Positions 48,726 to 59,226 of a stretch of 64,000 nucleotides of DNA are shown here, in pieces; within the stretch, counting starts at the first letter, position 1, and each line of letters begins with the position of its first letter. A program made the position numbers and the translations under genes. This stretch comes from Pycnococcus provasolii (taxonomy: Eukaryota > Chlorophyta > Pseudoscourfieldiophyceae > Pseudoscourfieldiales > Pycnococcaceae). The notes under the pieces were generated by a model. The model did not search any database. It was not told where the DNA came from and saw only the letters and a list, made by a program, of their open reading frames with translations. Location of the stretch: NCBI GenBank assembly GCA_938743325.2, contig OW568901.1, positions 1 through 64,000 on the forward strand. Direction: 5' to 3'.

Positions 48726-49043
48726 CGGCACTGACCACTTGTGTGCAGGCGGCGGTGCGTGCGAAGGATGTGTGCAGGCGCCGGTGCGTGCGAAAGGTAT
48801 GATCACGCGCAGTCAGCAGTTAAGGCCATTCTGAGACGAAAATGACACGTGTTGTGAGAGCCGGGATCGGGACGACTTTTTCAGACTTGTTTTTTTCTCC
48901 AGGGACCTTCTTTGACCAACAAACCCGTATTCTTCCCCTACCGTAAACTTACGCGCAGGATGGGATGTGCCGGACGTCGGACGGGCGAAGATCGCACATG
49001 TCTTGATTTTATGGCACCGCTGCATGCATGGGGGCGAACGTGG
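48726..49043. other. Intergenic region, no gene seen
   Basis: The promoter of the GT29 gene and the 3' flank of the methyltransferase-like gene. A short GTGTGCAGGCG repeat lies near 48742-48780. No coding signal is seen. Confidence 0.5.
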
Positions 49044-49082
49044 TATGGACGAAGTAAAGTACATGCCGTTACTGAATAATGA
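49044..49082 (-). repeat. Conserved post-stop element, copy 6
   Basis: On the minus strand it reads TCATTATTCAGTAACGGCAT, then GTACTTTACTTCGTCCATA, 11 bp after the stop of the methyltransferase-like gene. It matches the AlaRS copy at most positions. Confidence 0.78.
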
Positions 49083-49093
49083 GCGCGTTGATT

Positions 49094-50461
49094 TTATTTC
49101 CTCTTCCACACAACCAAGATGTCGCAAAACATCGGGAAACTCGGCAGGCGAAGCACGTTCACCGCGGTGAACTCGCGCTCCACGAGTTCCTGAACCTCGC
49201 GGCTAAAGCTCTGGCCGTGTGAGCACGGACGGCGAGACATGCCGCTCGCATCTTTCACGGACGTTCGCACGTCGTCCGCGTACGCGCCGTACGTGCACCG
49301 TGGCGCCCACTCGCCGACGGTTATGAGGTGCTCGCCTTCATACGATTCCACGCAACGCAGGCCGAATGTGCCAATGCCGCCGTAGTCGGGATTCATCAGC
49401 ACCAAAGTACGCCCGTCGCCGCGGTGTCTTCTCAAACACTCCGCGCCGCCGCGAAGAAGCTGCAAGCCACCGCCCGCGCTCGCCTGCTCGAGCGCGCTTG
49501 CCGCCGCCTCCGCCGCGGGATCCACAAAATCGCGAGCGAGAATCTCCTGCAGGTGTTCCGGCTCCGGAGGAACGCCCTCGCCGGCGAGGTCAGGCTGCCA
49601 GTCGCCGTGGTACGCGACGACGTCCGCATTCGGATATACGGCGACAAGCAGCCTTGCCCACGTCGCGGGCGCACCTGTACCCACCTCCACGAGAGGTGCG
49701 AAGACTGCGAGCACGCGCATTGCCTCCGGCGTGGGTACGCTCCAGCTACTTGCTAACCTCGCCTCCGTGGCCGCGGCTGCAAATGCGTTGCACCGTTCGA
49801 GTTCCACACCTCCTCCCGCAAGCAGGGATGCGAGCGTTTCGTTCGCGAATGTCTGGCAGAGCGACGCCAACGCGCGTCCAGGAACGTTCGTGTCGTGCTG
49901 GAGTAGTTCGCTCGCGAGTGCGTTTTCCTGCAACGTGTACGTCGGAAGCGCGACGGTTCCCTCTTTGCTATCGTCACTATCCTCGTTCTTGTTGTCGAAC
50001 GGCAAACCCCACGCCGGTGGCCATGCGTTCGCGCCTAGCGACCTGCACGCGCACTTGTGCGCGTTCGGCGGTCTTCTACACCCTCTGTCATCCTTGTTTT
50101 CCGGCGCGAACATCCACTGGAAGACGACGTGCGCAACTTGCACGCGCATGGCGATGTCGACGGCGTTCGGGTCCGCGCAACCGCCACCCGCGTTTCCTCC
50201 GGGTAGGTCCGCGAGTGCCTGCGCATCAGCGGCGTCAGCGACGAACGACGCGGACGCGAAAGCGTCTCTGTGTTTGAGGAACGACGCGTGGAGCGAGGAC
50301 GACCCTGCGGGTGTCGCGGACGCGAAGTCCGCCGGGAGGAACGTGCGCGGCGGTCGCATGACGAGCGACGTGAGCGCCTTCAATAAACGCCGGCGGAGCG
50401 TCGCGGGAGATACCGGGACGGGAACCGGAGGGACGGGTTGTTCCGGTGCAGCGTCGGACAT
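49094..50461 (-). CDS. Conserved-looking protein with possible methyltransferase fold
   Basis: A 455-residue soluble protein. The N-terminal part is proline-rich, then helical. Near residue 275 there is VEVGTGAPATWARLLVAVYP, followed by ADVVAYHGDWQPD. This has the shape of the glycine-rich SAM-binding loop and the acidic second strand of Rossmann methyltransferases. Later parts (RTLVLMNPDYGGIGTFGLRC, then LITVGEWAPRCTYGA) fit strands 4 and 5 of such a fold. I know of no family with certainty; the strand order suggests a lineage-specific methyltransferase-like protein that may be inactive. It has two cysteine-rich pieces (GCRRPPNAHKCACRS) of unknown role. The conserved post-stop element follows 11 bp downstream. 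Confidence 0.6.
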   Translation of the reverse strand: MSDAAPEQPVPPVPVPVSPATLRRRLLKALTSLVMRPPRTFLPADFASATPAGSSSLHASFLKHRDAFASASFVADAADAQALADLPGGNAGGGCADPNAVDIAMRVQVAHVVFQWMFAPENKDDRGCRRPPNAHKCACRSLGANAWPPAWGLPFDNKNEDSDDSKEGTVALPTYTLQENALASELLQHDTNVPGRALASLCQTFANETLASLLAGGGVELERCNAFAAAATEARLASSWSVPTPEAMRVLAVFAPLVEVGTGAPATWARLLVAVYPNADVVAYHGDWQPDLAGEGVPPEPEHLQEILARDFVDPAAEAAASALEQASAGGGLQLLRGGAECLRRHRGDGRTLVLMNPDYGGIGTFGLRCVESYEGEHLITVGEWAPRCTYGAYADDVRTSVKDASGMSRRPCSHGQSFSREVQELVEREFTAVNVLRLPSFPMFCDILVVWKRK

Positions 50462-51171
50462 GGCGGCTGGAATATTTATAGACTATTGGGGCGGCGGCGC
50501 AGATGCAGAGGGAAAACCGGGAGGGAAAAAACAATCCCCTAAGTAGGTTATCCCCCGTTCAATCGGTAGTTGCCAAAAGACGCATCGTTACACATTTTCT
50601 TACCTGAGTAGTGTGTCCGTCTCGTCCCATCCCGGTGCTGACGTGATTCCAGACGCCCGATGGTGGCGCGTGAATAATTCGCGACGCGACGGAAGGATGG
50701 TGATCTCGCCGGCGCGGCGGGCGCGCTGCAGTAGCTGCTGAAACGCCAAGTGACTGTTCCAACCAATACGGAACTATCAACGTCATCCATCCGCAAGTGC
50801 TGAGACTCGTTGATCTTTTGTGCCACTTGCGGCATCAGATAGATCCCAAGGTGGGTTGGCGTAGTTGTTGTGCTGAGACCAGTCCTGTGTGAGGGTGTCG
50901 ATCGCACTGACCTCCGGCATGTGAAAAGCCGCGTCGAAACGCTGAACTTGACGGTTCTGTGAAGTAAGGAACGACGAGTGACGCGCGGCGTGAACGTAAG
51001 TTTAGTTTCGGAAAAGTTAGAGTGGTGGTTACAAGGTATAATATCCAGTAGAGTTAGTAGTCCTAACTACTAACCCCCAAACCATAAACTCCAACATATC
51101 CAGTGATCCAATAAAGGATCCCAGATCCAGGTATAAGTTATGACTCTCGTCATGAAGACACTAGGGGTTTG
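50462..51171. other. Intergenic region, no gene seen
   Basis: The promoter side of the methyltransferase-like gene and the left flank of the tandem mobile-like unit. Small frames lack any family resemblance. The last 150 bp are AT-rich, with CCTAACTACTAACCCCCAAACC near 51060. Confidence 0.5.
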
Positions 51172-51457
51172 TTACATGGGACCGCACATCCCAGAAAGGT
51201 GTTGGTCAGGGGTGCGCGCAGCGCACCTCTGGAGGTACGGGCCAACCAAAAAGAAAAATTTTTGGCCCGTACGCACCGAGGACTAACGGGGTGAAGCGGT
51301 CGCCATGGCCTTCCTCGAACCGGAGAGTGAGGGGGAAGGCGGAGGGGAGAAACCCTCCTCGGCGCGGGAACTGTGCCCGACGCCGCCAGGCAAACCCCTT
51401 CTTCCCGTTTCCCCCATGTAACCCCCAAATAATCCGTTTCACCAGACTATTTGGACC
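51172..51457 (-). mobile_element. Internally deleted copy of the unit at 51458-52892
   Basis: It has the same ends as its neighbour. Its right end, 51298-51457, matches 52733-52892 over 160 bp; its left end, 51172-51197, matches 51458-51483. Instead of the long ORF it holds 100 unrelated bases that include an 11-bp inverted repeat (51235-51245 and 51262-51272, GTACGGGCCAA). The ORF start is kept but meets a stop after a few extra codons. Confidence 0.75.
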
Positions 51458-52852
51458 TTACATGGGACCGCACATCCCAGAAATGTACGCCATCCTCGTC
51501 GCGGGCGGCAGCGAGCTGTGGCGCAGCGAGGTGGAAGCCGTAGACAGCAACCGGCGGAACCGCGTGGACGATGTCGTCGCCTGGGTTGAGCCGGACAGTG
51601 ATTTGATTGCCTCCGCGAGGTTTTCGCGGCGTCGGTCCTCCTGCGCACCAGAAACCCATTCGTCGAGCGTGTCACCCTTGTTACGGCGCGCTGCCTTTTC
51701 CAGGGCCCAGGCTTCGTAAAGGTGTACGAGCAGCGCACGGGCTGGAGCATGCAGTGGGTTGGCCAGCGGGCGCAGCGCGGTGTAATCAACCAACAAACTG
51801 TAGTCGCGATTGCGGTCGCTGTCCACCGACAGCCCGGCGGTCACTGCGCACAGCGCGTTGCTCCACGCGTAACCCGCGACGACTGGTTCCACGTTCAGCT
51901 TCATGCTGCTCGCGAGCTGCAGCAGCGGAAACGTGGTCTGCTTGACGACAAAGGGCTCGTCGCTCGGGTCGTGCTCTTCGTCATCTGCCTCGTCGTCCGA
52001 AAAGGTATCGATGTCCTCGGCTTTGGCGGCGTACTTGCGGGCTGGTGGCGGTGGCAGAGCGCCCATTCCGCGCGGCGCTGGATCTGTCTCGCGGCGGCGC
52101 TTTTGCCTGCCGCGCTCACCGTCAGCGTTGCGCAAGCCGACCGTCGCCAGCGCGGCCGGCGTCAGACTGCGCACGGCGTCCGCGGCTATCTCGGGGTCCT
52201 TAAGCTGTTGGTCGGTCAGTAACGTTAGCATCGGCGAGACGCCGGACTCCCTGATCTGTTTAAGCAACGCGGGTGTGTTTGGCGTAGACTCAGCCGGCGC
52301 GTCCAGCATCATCTCCCTGCCGAAGAAAGAAACGCGGCGCGCTACCGTGGAGGCGGACCCGGGCGTGTGGATCGGATCCTTGCCGTTCTTTTCTGGCGTC
52401 GGCGGATTCTCGCGCGCCATCTCGCAGCGGCCGGACGCTCGTGCCACGGCTTCCCGGAGCCGCAGTGCGTCGCCTAGGAACGCCTTGCACTTATCCTTGA
52501 TCTCAGCCGGCGTGTCCGCGGCGTCCAGGAGCTCCGACGCTTTGATCTCCGCCGTCTCGAGAGACGGCGGGTCGGGCTCGGGCTCGGTCCCGGGCTCGGC
52601 TGCCATCACATCTTGCCCGAAGGCTGCGCACCGCGTCTGCAGGTCCGCTTTCGTGGCCGCCAGGTCGTCGTCCGCTTTAAGTACCGCGGCCTGGTGCTTC
52701 TGCAGACGCGTACGGGGAGGGTGTGGCGTAAGGGTCGCCATGGCCTTCCTCGAACCGGAGAGTGAGGGGGAAGGCGGAGGGGAGAAACCCTCCTCGGCGC
52801 GGGAACTGTGCCCGACGCCGCCAGGCAAACCCCTTCTTCCCGTTTCCCCCAT
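51458..52852 (-). CDS. 464-residue Gag-like or unknown ORF of the tandem unit
   Basis: The frame starts at an ATG at 52852, inside the shared end repeat. An alternative start at 'MATLTPHPP' lies right at the repeat boundary, 37 codons later. Residues about 40-170 are helical and acidic with a coiled-coil flavour (KHQAAVLKADDDLAATKADL). There is a basic patch GRQKRRRE, an acidic stretch DDEADDEEHDPSDEP, and then a folded part, LASSMKLNVEPVVAGYAWSN, continuing to LLVHLYEAWALEKAARRNKG. Helical, nuclear-signal-bearing proteins like this occur as ORF1/Gag in DIRS-type and other eukaryotic elements, but no diagnostic motif is present. Its last residues, GMCGPM, come from the 26-bp left-end repeat. 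Confidence 0.5.
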   Translation of the reverse strand: MGETGRRGLPGGVGHSSRAEEGFSPPPSPSLSGSRKAMATLTPHPPRTRLQKHQAAVLKADDDLAATKADLQTRCAAFGQDVMAAEPGTEPEPDPPSLETAEIKASELLDAADTPAEIKDKCKAFLGDALRLREAVARASGRCEMARENPPTPEKNGKDPIHTPGSASTVARRVSFFGREMMLDAPAESTPNTPALLKQIRESGVSPMLTLLTDQQLKDPEIAADAVRSLTPAALATVGLRNADGERGRQKRRRETDPAPRGMGALPPPPARKYAAKAEDIDTFSDDEADDEEHDPSDEPFVVKQTTFPLLQLASSMKLNVEPVVAGYAWSNALCAVTAGLSVDSDRNRDYSLLVDYTALRPLANPLHAPARALLVHLYEAWALEKAARRNKGDTLDEWVSGAQEDRRRENLAEAIKSLSGSTQATTSSTRFRRLLSTASTSLRHSSLPPATRMAYISGMCGPM

Positions 52853-52892
52853 GTAACCCCCAAATAATCCGTTTCACCAGACTATTTGGACC
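51458..52892 (-). mobile_element. Mobile-element-like unit with one long ORF, class unknown
   Basis: The unit lies head to tail with a 286-bp deletion derivative on its left. The shared right end (52733-52892) contains the 5' flank and the first 40 codons of the ORF, and the shared left end (51458-51483) contains its last codons and stop. The two units abut exactly at 51457/51458, with no spacer. No transposase, integrase or reverse transcriptase motif is seen, so it may be non-autonomous. A tandemly duplicated gene with a deleted copy is the main alternative. Confidence 0.55.
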
Positions 52893-53433
52893 GCACTTGT
52901 AAGGGTCCCCCGGGGATCTCATTGCTGAGGTTATTATTTAGGGATACTTTATTGTGTGGTTACTATTGTAAGGAGACCGTTGGTTGATCACGTGACCGAT
53001 CACGTGATAAACCCCTATGATAATAACGACGACGAGTCGACGACGACGACTACGGCGACACCGTAGACGCGGTTGCACAAGAGCCGCCACAAGAGCCGCA
53101 GCCGGCAAAGCACAAAGTTGCGGGAAATAAAACCACGTAAATTTACTACGGCGCGCAGCGCGCTGGTGGAAATACCACCCCTTTGGTCGTAAGGCGTAAG
53201 TTTAAAAGGAACCAGCTTACAAGTGCTCGCTTTTTGGGTCGATGGTGGATCCCCAGGCAGGCCTGGGGATCCCCCTTTGCGATGCGACACGTTCCGTTCC
53301 CTCCAAGGCTCGCCCCCGGGGGTGAGGGGTGAGAGGGGGAATACCCAGACCGAACGAAACCCAAACCGGTATCCCCGGGGGCGGCGCCGGGTCCATCCCC
53401 CCCCATTATTCCCGCTCATTCTCCAACCATAAA
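52893..53433. other. Intergenic region, promoter of the importin gene
   Basis: It holds GATCACGTGACCGATCACGTGA near 52986-53007, two overlapping G-box-like CACGTG sites, GAC repeats near 53031 and a GGCGCGCAGCGCGCTGG block near 53150 similar to one at 51211. GGATCCCCAGGC and GCCTGGGGATCC form an inverted pair near 53247-53273. No gene is supported. Confidence 0.55.
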
Positions 53434-56400
53434 ATGTCGTCGTCGTCCCTGTTACAAGAGGTGTACGGCGTTTTGAAGGACTCGATGTCGCCGTTCAGCG
53501 AACGTCGGTGTGCCGCCGAACGATTGTTGAGTTCGTGGATCGCGGATGGAGGGTCGAGGGCACCAGCCTTGCTCGATCTTGCGGCGTCATCCTCCTCCTC
53601 CTTCCAAGAGCATAATCTGGATGGTTCCAACGAAAACGATGTCGCCGTTTTCGTGGGCGTGCGTATCGCTAGCGCGATCGCAATCAAAAGATGGACCGCC
53701 AAGGCGTGGAGAGAACCACAGCAGTGCAAGTCGAATATCAAACCGGCACTTCCCGACGTACGAGTCTCGCTAAGACCCGCCATCTTCGAGGCGGTCGCAC
53801 GCACCGCGGACGAACCGCGCGTGCACAGCCAGCTCGCAGAGGCGTGGAGAAACGTACTGCACCAGGACTTTCCTGAACAGTACGGAGGATCCGCGGCGTT
53901 CGCAGCACAAACCGCGTCGGCACTGCAAGCTGCCGCCGCCGCGAACGACGTCGGGAAAGTGCACGCCCTTCTACTTGCCGCGCGACTCGTCGCGAGGAAG
54001 TACGAGTACAAGGAGGAAGGCACGCGCATTAGCACCATGGCACCCATCGTCGCCGCAGTGCTTCCCGCCGAGCTGCCCATGCTTGGAAGCTTAACGCAAG
54101 CTCTGCAGCACTTCGTCGCAAACGCAAACGCCGCCGTCGCGTCCAACGCAACACCACCTCCGATGAACCCGCCAAACACGGCGGACATGCTCAAGCTCGC
54201 GCTGAAAACGTTCGCTTCCACCACCTACCTCAGCTTCCCCGTCGAACTTGCGGGTCCGCTCGCGGTGAACCCCAAACCGCTCACGCAGAAGCAGATGAGT
54301 ACCATTGCCCCAAACACCGTTCCGGTGTCGCAGTGGTTCGAGCTCGTTCTGCAGCTTCTTGCCACGCCGTCGCCACCACCCGTCAGTCTCGTTGGCGCAC
54401 ACCTCGCGTCCGATCGCGTGGCGTGGGAAGGACATGCATTCTGGAAAGTCATGAAACGATGCCTTCTGATTGCGTACCGCATATTCAACAGGTACGGCGA
54501 CGTTGCGGAAACGAACGCAAAAGCCACCAAGCCAGAGGAAGTGCTCGAGCGCAATCTCGCCATCTTCTTTCAGATGTACTACTACGAACGATTCCAGAAT
54601 GCGGTGTTTGGCATTCTCGAGCGCGTTCCCAGAGCAGCACAGGGTGGTGTGTCAAGACGTTGCATCAACATTGGCGTGCAGTTTGTTGATAGCGCGGTGT
54701 CCATGATGAAGCATGGAAACAAGGTGGTGGCCAAGGCGCTGCAGCCTCACATCGAAACGCTGATCATTCACATTGCGTTCCCGCTCATGGAGTTTCAGCA
54801 GGAGGATGAAGATCTATGGTACGTTTGTATGCACAACCCACACCTCGCGCGCGCGAGCAGAGAGAAGAGGAGTGGAGTATATGGGAACTCTTTACCAAGT
54901 GCTCCACCTTTCATGCATTCATGTTTGGCAGTGGTGTGAGCAATTAATGGCTGAGGTCCAAGATTGAATTACCAACCCCGAGCTATCGCACGTCGATGCA
55001 TTCTTTTTTTGCCATTTTCTACGGCCGCATCGCAGTTATAATGGCACGGGGACACGAAAAGAAAAAAAAAAACTCTAAAACTCTTTTTTGTGGATTTGTT
55101 TGTACTGACCGCTTCTTCACTTCCATCAACCAATACATGAACAGGAACGAGGATCCTGCAGAATACTTGAGGCAAGGTTATGACCTGGTGAACGAGCTCA
55201 CCTCGCCACGAGCAGCCGCTGTGAATCTTCTTCTCAGTATCGTGGAAAAGGCGGGAGGAGGCAAAAAGGCGAGCCGATCAGGATCGTCGCAGTCGTATCT
55301 CCCCAAGGTGCTTGCGCATGTCGAGAGTATGCTGCAGACGTATGAGCAAGCAAAGGCGTCAGCCGCGTCGATGCCCGCACGCGAGGCTGCCGCGGCGGTA
55401 ACGCCGTACGCGCGCAAAAAGGATGGTGCGCTACTTGCCATTGGCAGCTTGAGTGAAAGCCTCATCAAGTCCAGCACGTACTCCGCAATGCTCGAGCCTT
55501 TGCTCACGTCGCACGTTGCGCCCGAGTTCACGTCACCCTTCGGGCACCTGCGATCCAAAGCTTGCTGGGTGGCTTCGAAGTTTACCAGCATTCTCGACGC
55601 CGACGCTGGAACCACGTACGGGACTCTCTTGTCAAATGTCATCAACTGCCTCCACGACTCGGAGCTTCCAGTGCGAGCGGAGGCTCTCGTCTGCATGAAG
55701 GAGTTTGTTGAGGTGATTGACGAGGATCGTCCTGATCTCATGCAGAAGTACGTTCTTCCACACCTGCCTGTGATCTTGAACGACTTTTTCCAGCTCATTC
55801 TTGATGTGGAGAACGACGACCTCGTTCAGACATTAGAAAGTGTCGTGGAGAAGTCGGGAGAGGCGATGGCTCCGTACGCGGTGCAGGTGCTGAAGCATCT
55901 GGCATCCACGCTGTGGAGATGTATGCAGGCGGTGGAGGCGAGCAACACGTCTGGAACGTTCGTCGGGGCGGATCACGAGGACGCCGACGACGGTGACGCG
56001 GACTATGGAGAAGATGGGCAGGGTAGCCTCATGGCAGCGGCAGGCTGCATGCGTGCCATCTCAACCGTGCTCGAGTCCGTCAGTACGCTGCCTGACCTGT
56101 ACGCGCAGGTGGAGGATGACCTTATGCCCCTCCTTCACCGCTACATCTCCAGCCATGGCAGCAACTACGACATCATGGAGGAGACGCTCGACATTCTCTC
56201 GTACTACACCTACTTCGCGCCCATCACGCACCCGCTGAGCGAGCGCGTCTGGCAGTGCTGTGACATCATGCTGACTTGTCTCGAGGAGAGGGGGAAGGAA
56301 GGCTCCGAGTACGACGGCTGGGCGTTTACGTATTTGGCAAACATGCTCATTCCGCTGGACAATTTTATCAGCCGTGATGTGCGCCGATTCTGCTCCGCGG

Positions 56401-57155
56401 GTTGGCACGAACGACTTTTGAAGTTGACGCGTACGCTCATGCTTCGTGGCAGGGAGGATTACCACCTGTTCGAGTCGGACTTGTACTGCTGCCCGAAAAT
56501 CATCAGCGTTCTTCTGCAGTACGCCAAGAATGCGAGTCCGCCTGGAGGTGGCGCAAGGATGTGTGAGCTCGGCACCGGTGCAGTGGGTTTGCTGTCCGAA
56601 GCATCGTTCGCAAGCGTGCTCGAGATGATCTTCGATCGCCTGCGCGTGACGACGAAGAAGCGCACGATTGACCTCCTGCTCGTGAACTTTTTCGACATCG
56701 TGCATTACGACGTGAAGGCAACCCTTCTTGCAATGAATGCGTATGCAAGCTCGAGACGGCTGCAGTGCACAGATGTGCTGAGTGGCGTGCTGCGACTGTT
56801 CATCGACGCTGTCGCATCGAATGAGGCGTCTGGTGAAGCGGGTGGTGACGATGGCGATGACGACGACGAGGAGGAGGAAGAACCCACTCGTCGCTTGTGG
56901 AGGCGACATGAGGCCAAGGCTTGCATTGTTGGAGTTCTTGAGATTGTCGTTTGGACGCTTGGTGCCCGTCGTCAGCCCGGTGCGGAGGGACAACTTGCAG
57001 GATCGATTGATCTGGTTGGCCTGCAAAGTGCTTCGTTGATTCTGCTCGAAACTTTGAAACGAGACGAGGAGAAGGTTGACGGTGATGAGGAGGAGGACGA
57101 CGGCGATGAGGAGGACGACGACGATGACGACGAGGACGACGACGACGACGACGAT

Positions 57156-57186
<31 letters not shown>

Positions 57187-57503
57187 TTGAGATCGAAGGT
57201 GCCAGTGTTCGCAAACTTGCCGCAGCTGCACGTGCAGCTCGTCAATTTGGTGACGATGACGAGGGTGAGGATGATGACGAAGACGATGACGATGACGACG
57301 ATGACGATGACGACAAGTATGCATCTCCTGTGGCGTTGGTCGACGCGTTATCCTTGTTTGCGCAGTTTGCTCAGAGTGCGAGCACCGATGTCGCCATGTT
57401 GCTGTTCCCGACACCGGAAGCGCGTGCACGTGTGCAGGCACTCGTGCAGTACGCCGCTTCGCCGGACCGGCAAAGCGGCGGCGGAGGTGGTGCATCGAAG
57501 TGA
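53434..57503 (+). CDS. Importin-7/8-type nuclear import receptor, two exons
   Basis: Exon 1 is 53434-54818 and exon 2 is 55145-57503. The 326-bp intron begins GTACGT and ends AACAG; the splice reads EDEDLW-NEDPAEYLRQGYD, giving about 1247 residues. The N-terminal importin-beta domain is visible (SPFSERRCAAERLLSSW, then ASAIAIKRW), followed by HEAT-type helices throughout. The central DEDLWNEDPAEYLR and SPRAAAVNLL match the importin-7/8 and yeast Sxm1/Nmd5 group. Near the C-terminus is an acidic tract with dozens of Asp/Glu encoded by GAC/GAT repeats, as in importin-7. The protein carries ribosomal proteins, histones and other cargo into the nucleus with Ran. An apparent second ORF start in the intron is an artefact. 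Confidence 0.87.
57100..57320 (+). repeat. GAC/GAT triplet repeats encoding polyaspartate
   Basis: Two runs (about 57110-57183 and 57262-57315) of GAY triplets inside the importin gene encode its acidic loops. Triplet runs of this kind may vary in length between strains. Confidence 0.85.
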
Positions 57504-57636
57504 AACCCTCAGGTTATTCATGATTTAATTATTGTAACAAATAGGAAGTTAGTATTACAAAACAGAGTCCAATACCAACAAAGATGGTAAAATATATACG
57601 TCATAGTAATAAGGTATGTATGTATGTAAAGTGAAT

Positions 57637-59226
57637 TCAAATAGTTTTGTTGATAGATTCTAAGAAAACATACTCTGGCACTGCTCCAGAGGGCGAGGAC
57701 AGCTGGGAAGCAGATTTTGATCGCGTGCAGAATCCCGCACCTTTCGCATTGGATCCTCCGCAGAATTCCACGAGTCCAATGCTCTTGAGGAAGCGGTACA
57801 CCTTGTTCTCCTCGCCAAAGTCGTGGTCGACGGTGTTCGCACCTTTTCGCGTTCCATGGTACTGGTACTCCGCCTCGCCACCACCGACGAGGCCTCCGAA
57901 TCCGTAAAGGCGAACGCCGCCTTCGCAGATGGTCCCTGCGAGAAGCGTGGCAATTATGCCCGTCGAAAGGCTCTTGATGCGGCTGGGTCCAGAATCTACG
58001 CACGGCCGATTCCCGCTCTGTCCGTTGAGAGCAAGCAGCATCCGCATAGCTAGCCTCGCGTTCCCCGAAATTGCGGCGGGGAGCAAGCCAGCACGGCCAC
58101 GCATCGTGCGCCAGAGAACGTCGTCGAGCATGCGCATGCCCGCTTTCACGTTGCCGTCGCCGCGAGCGACAACCACCGTCTCGTTGACAGACAGCGGGCA
58201 AAACGGCTTGCAGAAGCTCCCACCTCGACTTTTGCCGCCGCCGCCTTTCGCGAGATATTCGTGCATCGCGGGCGAAACGTCGTCGGCGGTGGTGGCATTC
58301 GACCCCAGCGCGCTTGCGACTATGTGACTCATGTACGACTTTTTGCTCACCATGTCGCTGTAGCTGCGACTCCAGTGTTTGTTGAGCAAACGCAGCGTGC
58401 TCTTCGCGCCCACGCGACCTGCCAGCCTCGGATTCGTCGGCGCTGCATTCATTCGGATCACGACGTCGTTCGTGTCGATGTGCGCGCCAAGCGCCTTGCC
58501 CTTGAGCAGGTGGCCGGAGTTGCCGACCACCGCGCACGACGCTGGCCTTGCCGCTAAGCGCAGCTGCTCAAGCGTCGTGTCGCCCTTGTGTGCCGGGTTC
58601 TCGTTCAGGCGCACGAACAGCTCGCCCACCGGCGCACTCGTGTCCTTGTACGCCATGACATGGAAGATGCCGTCGGGCAGGAGCTTTTGCAGAATGTCAC
58701 GCGCGACGTCGTTGCGTTCAGCCGTCGTGTTGCGCCTCACCATCGCACGTAGTGACGTGCAGTACGACGCGTTCGCAATCTTCGCCTTGACGTCTCGGCT
58801 GACTTGAGCGACGGCGGGTGCGTCAGGCCCCGAGTCCAGCGCAAGCCTCGGATTGGCTTCTGGTTTAGCAATCCTGTACCACTTCACCAACGTCGCGAAC
58901 GGGTGCTTCGCCAGCGCGGCATACGACGACGTTCTCGGGGCTGCCGACGCTTCTCCCATCTCCGACGTTCGCGTTTGTATCAGCGACATGACGCGTGCGG
59001 TGGCCGCCTCTGACGCCGGCGCGGGTTCGCCCGTCATGAGCAAGTCGTCTGCGCCATGCCCCACTCCCCATTCTGTGAACACGCCACTGTACGCAAGCGC
59101 GACGTCGACGTTACGCACGAGGACGATGGAAATGATTATGACGAACACGACGCGAAGCATAAGTAGGGAGGACACTGTTTGTCCTCCAACTCCAACTCCA
59201 ACTCCACTTCGACTACTACTACTCAT
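57637..59226 (-). CDS. GT29 sialyltransferase-like glycosyltransferase
   Basis: A 529-residue type II membrane protein from the ATG at 59226; a longer frame begins with TTG. The signal anchor is LMLRVVFVIIISIVLV (about 22-38), followed by a long stem. The large sialyl motif reads SCAVVGNSGHLLKG, then IDTNDVVIRMNAAP and GRVGAKSTLRLLN. The small motif is PSRIKSLSTGIIATLLAGTI, with CEGGVRLYGFGG. Motif III/VS is present as YQYHGTRKGANTVDHDFGEE, where the His and Glu are at the expected places. This is a closer match to the animal-type family than the shorter GT29 gene at 47.7 kb. The donor sugar is not known. An extra stretch between the two motifs (residues about 310-400) lengthens the enzyme. 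The gene is convergent with importin, 133 bp away. Confidence 0.84.
   Translation of the reverse strand: MSSSSRSGVGVGVGGQTVSSLLMLRVVFVIIISIVLVRNVDVALAYSGVFTEWGVGHGADDLLMTGEPAPASEAATARVMSLIQTRTSEMGEASAAPRTSSYAALAKHPFATLVKWYRIAKPEANPRLALDSGPDAPAVAQVSRDVKAKIANASYCTSLRAMVRRNTTAERNDVARDILQKLLPDGIFHVMAYKDTSAPVGELFVRLNENPAHKGDTTLEQLRLAARPASCAVVGNSGHLLKGKALGAHIDTNDVVIRMNAAPTNPRLAGRVGAKSTLRLLNKHWSRSYSDMVSKKSYMSHIVASALGSNATTADDVSPAMHEYLAKGGGGKSRGGSFCKPFCPLSVNETVVVARGDGNVKAGMRMLDDVLWRTMRGRAGLLPAAISGNARLAMRMLLALNGQSGNRPCVDSGPSRIKSLSTGIIATLLAGTICEGGVRLYGFGGLVGGGEAEYQYHGTRKGANTVDHDFGEENKVYRFLKSIGLVEFCGGSNAKGAGFCTRSKSASQLSSPSGAVPEYVFLESINKTI

Noticed and set aside
54819-55144. A second gene starting inside the importin locus at 54996
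   Set aside because: The start lies in the intron; splicing at GTACGT/AACAG gives a continuous importin with the expected family sequence at the junction.
56061-57245. 394-residue antisense frame in the importin gene
   Set aside because: Shadow of the polyaspartate-encoding triplets and the importin exon.
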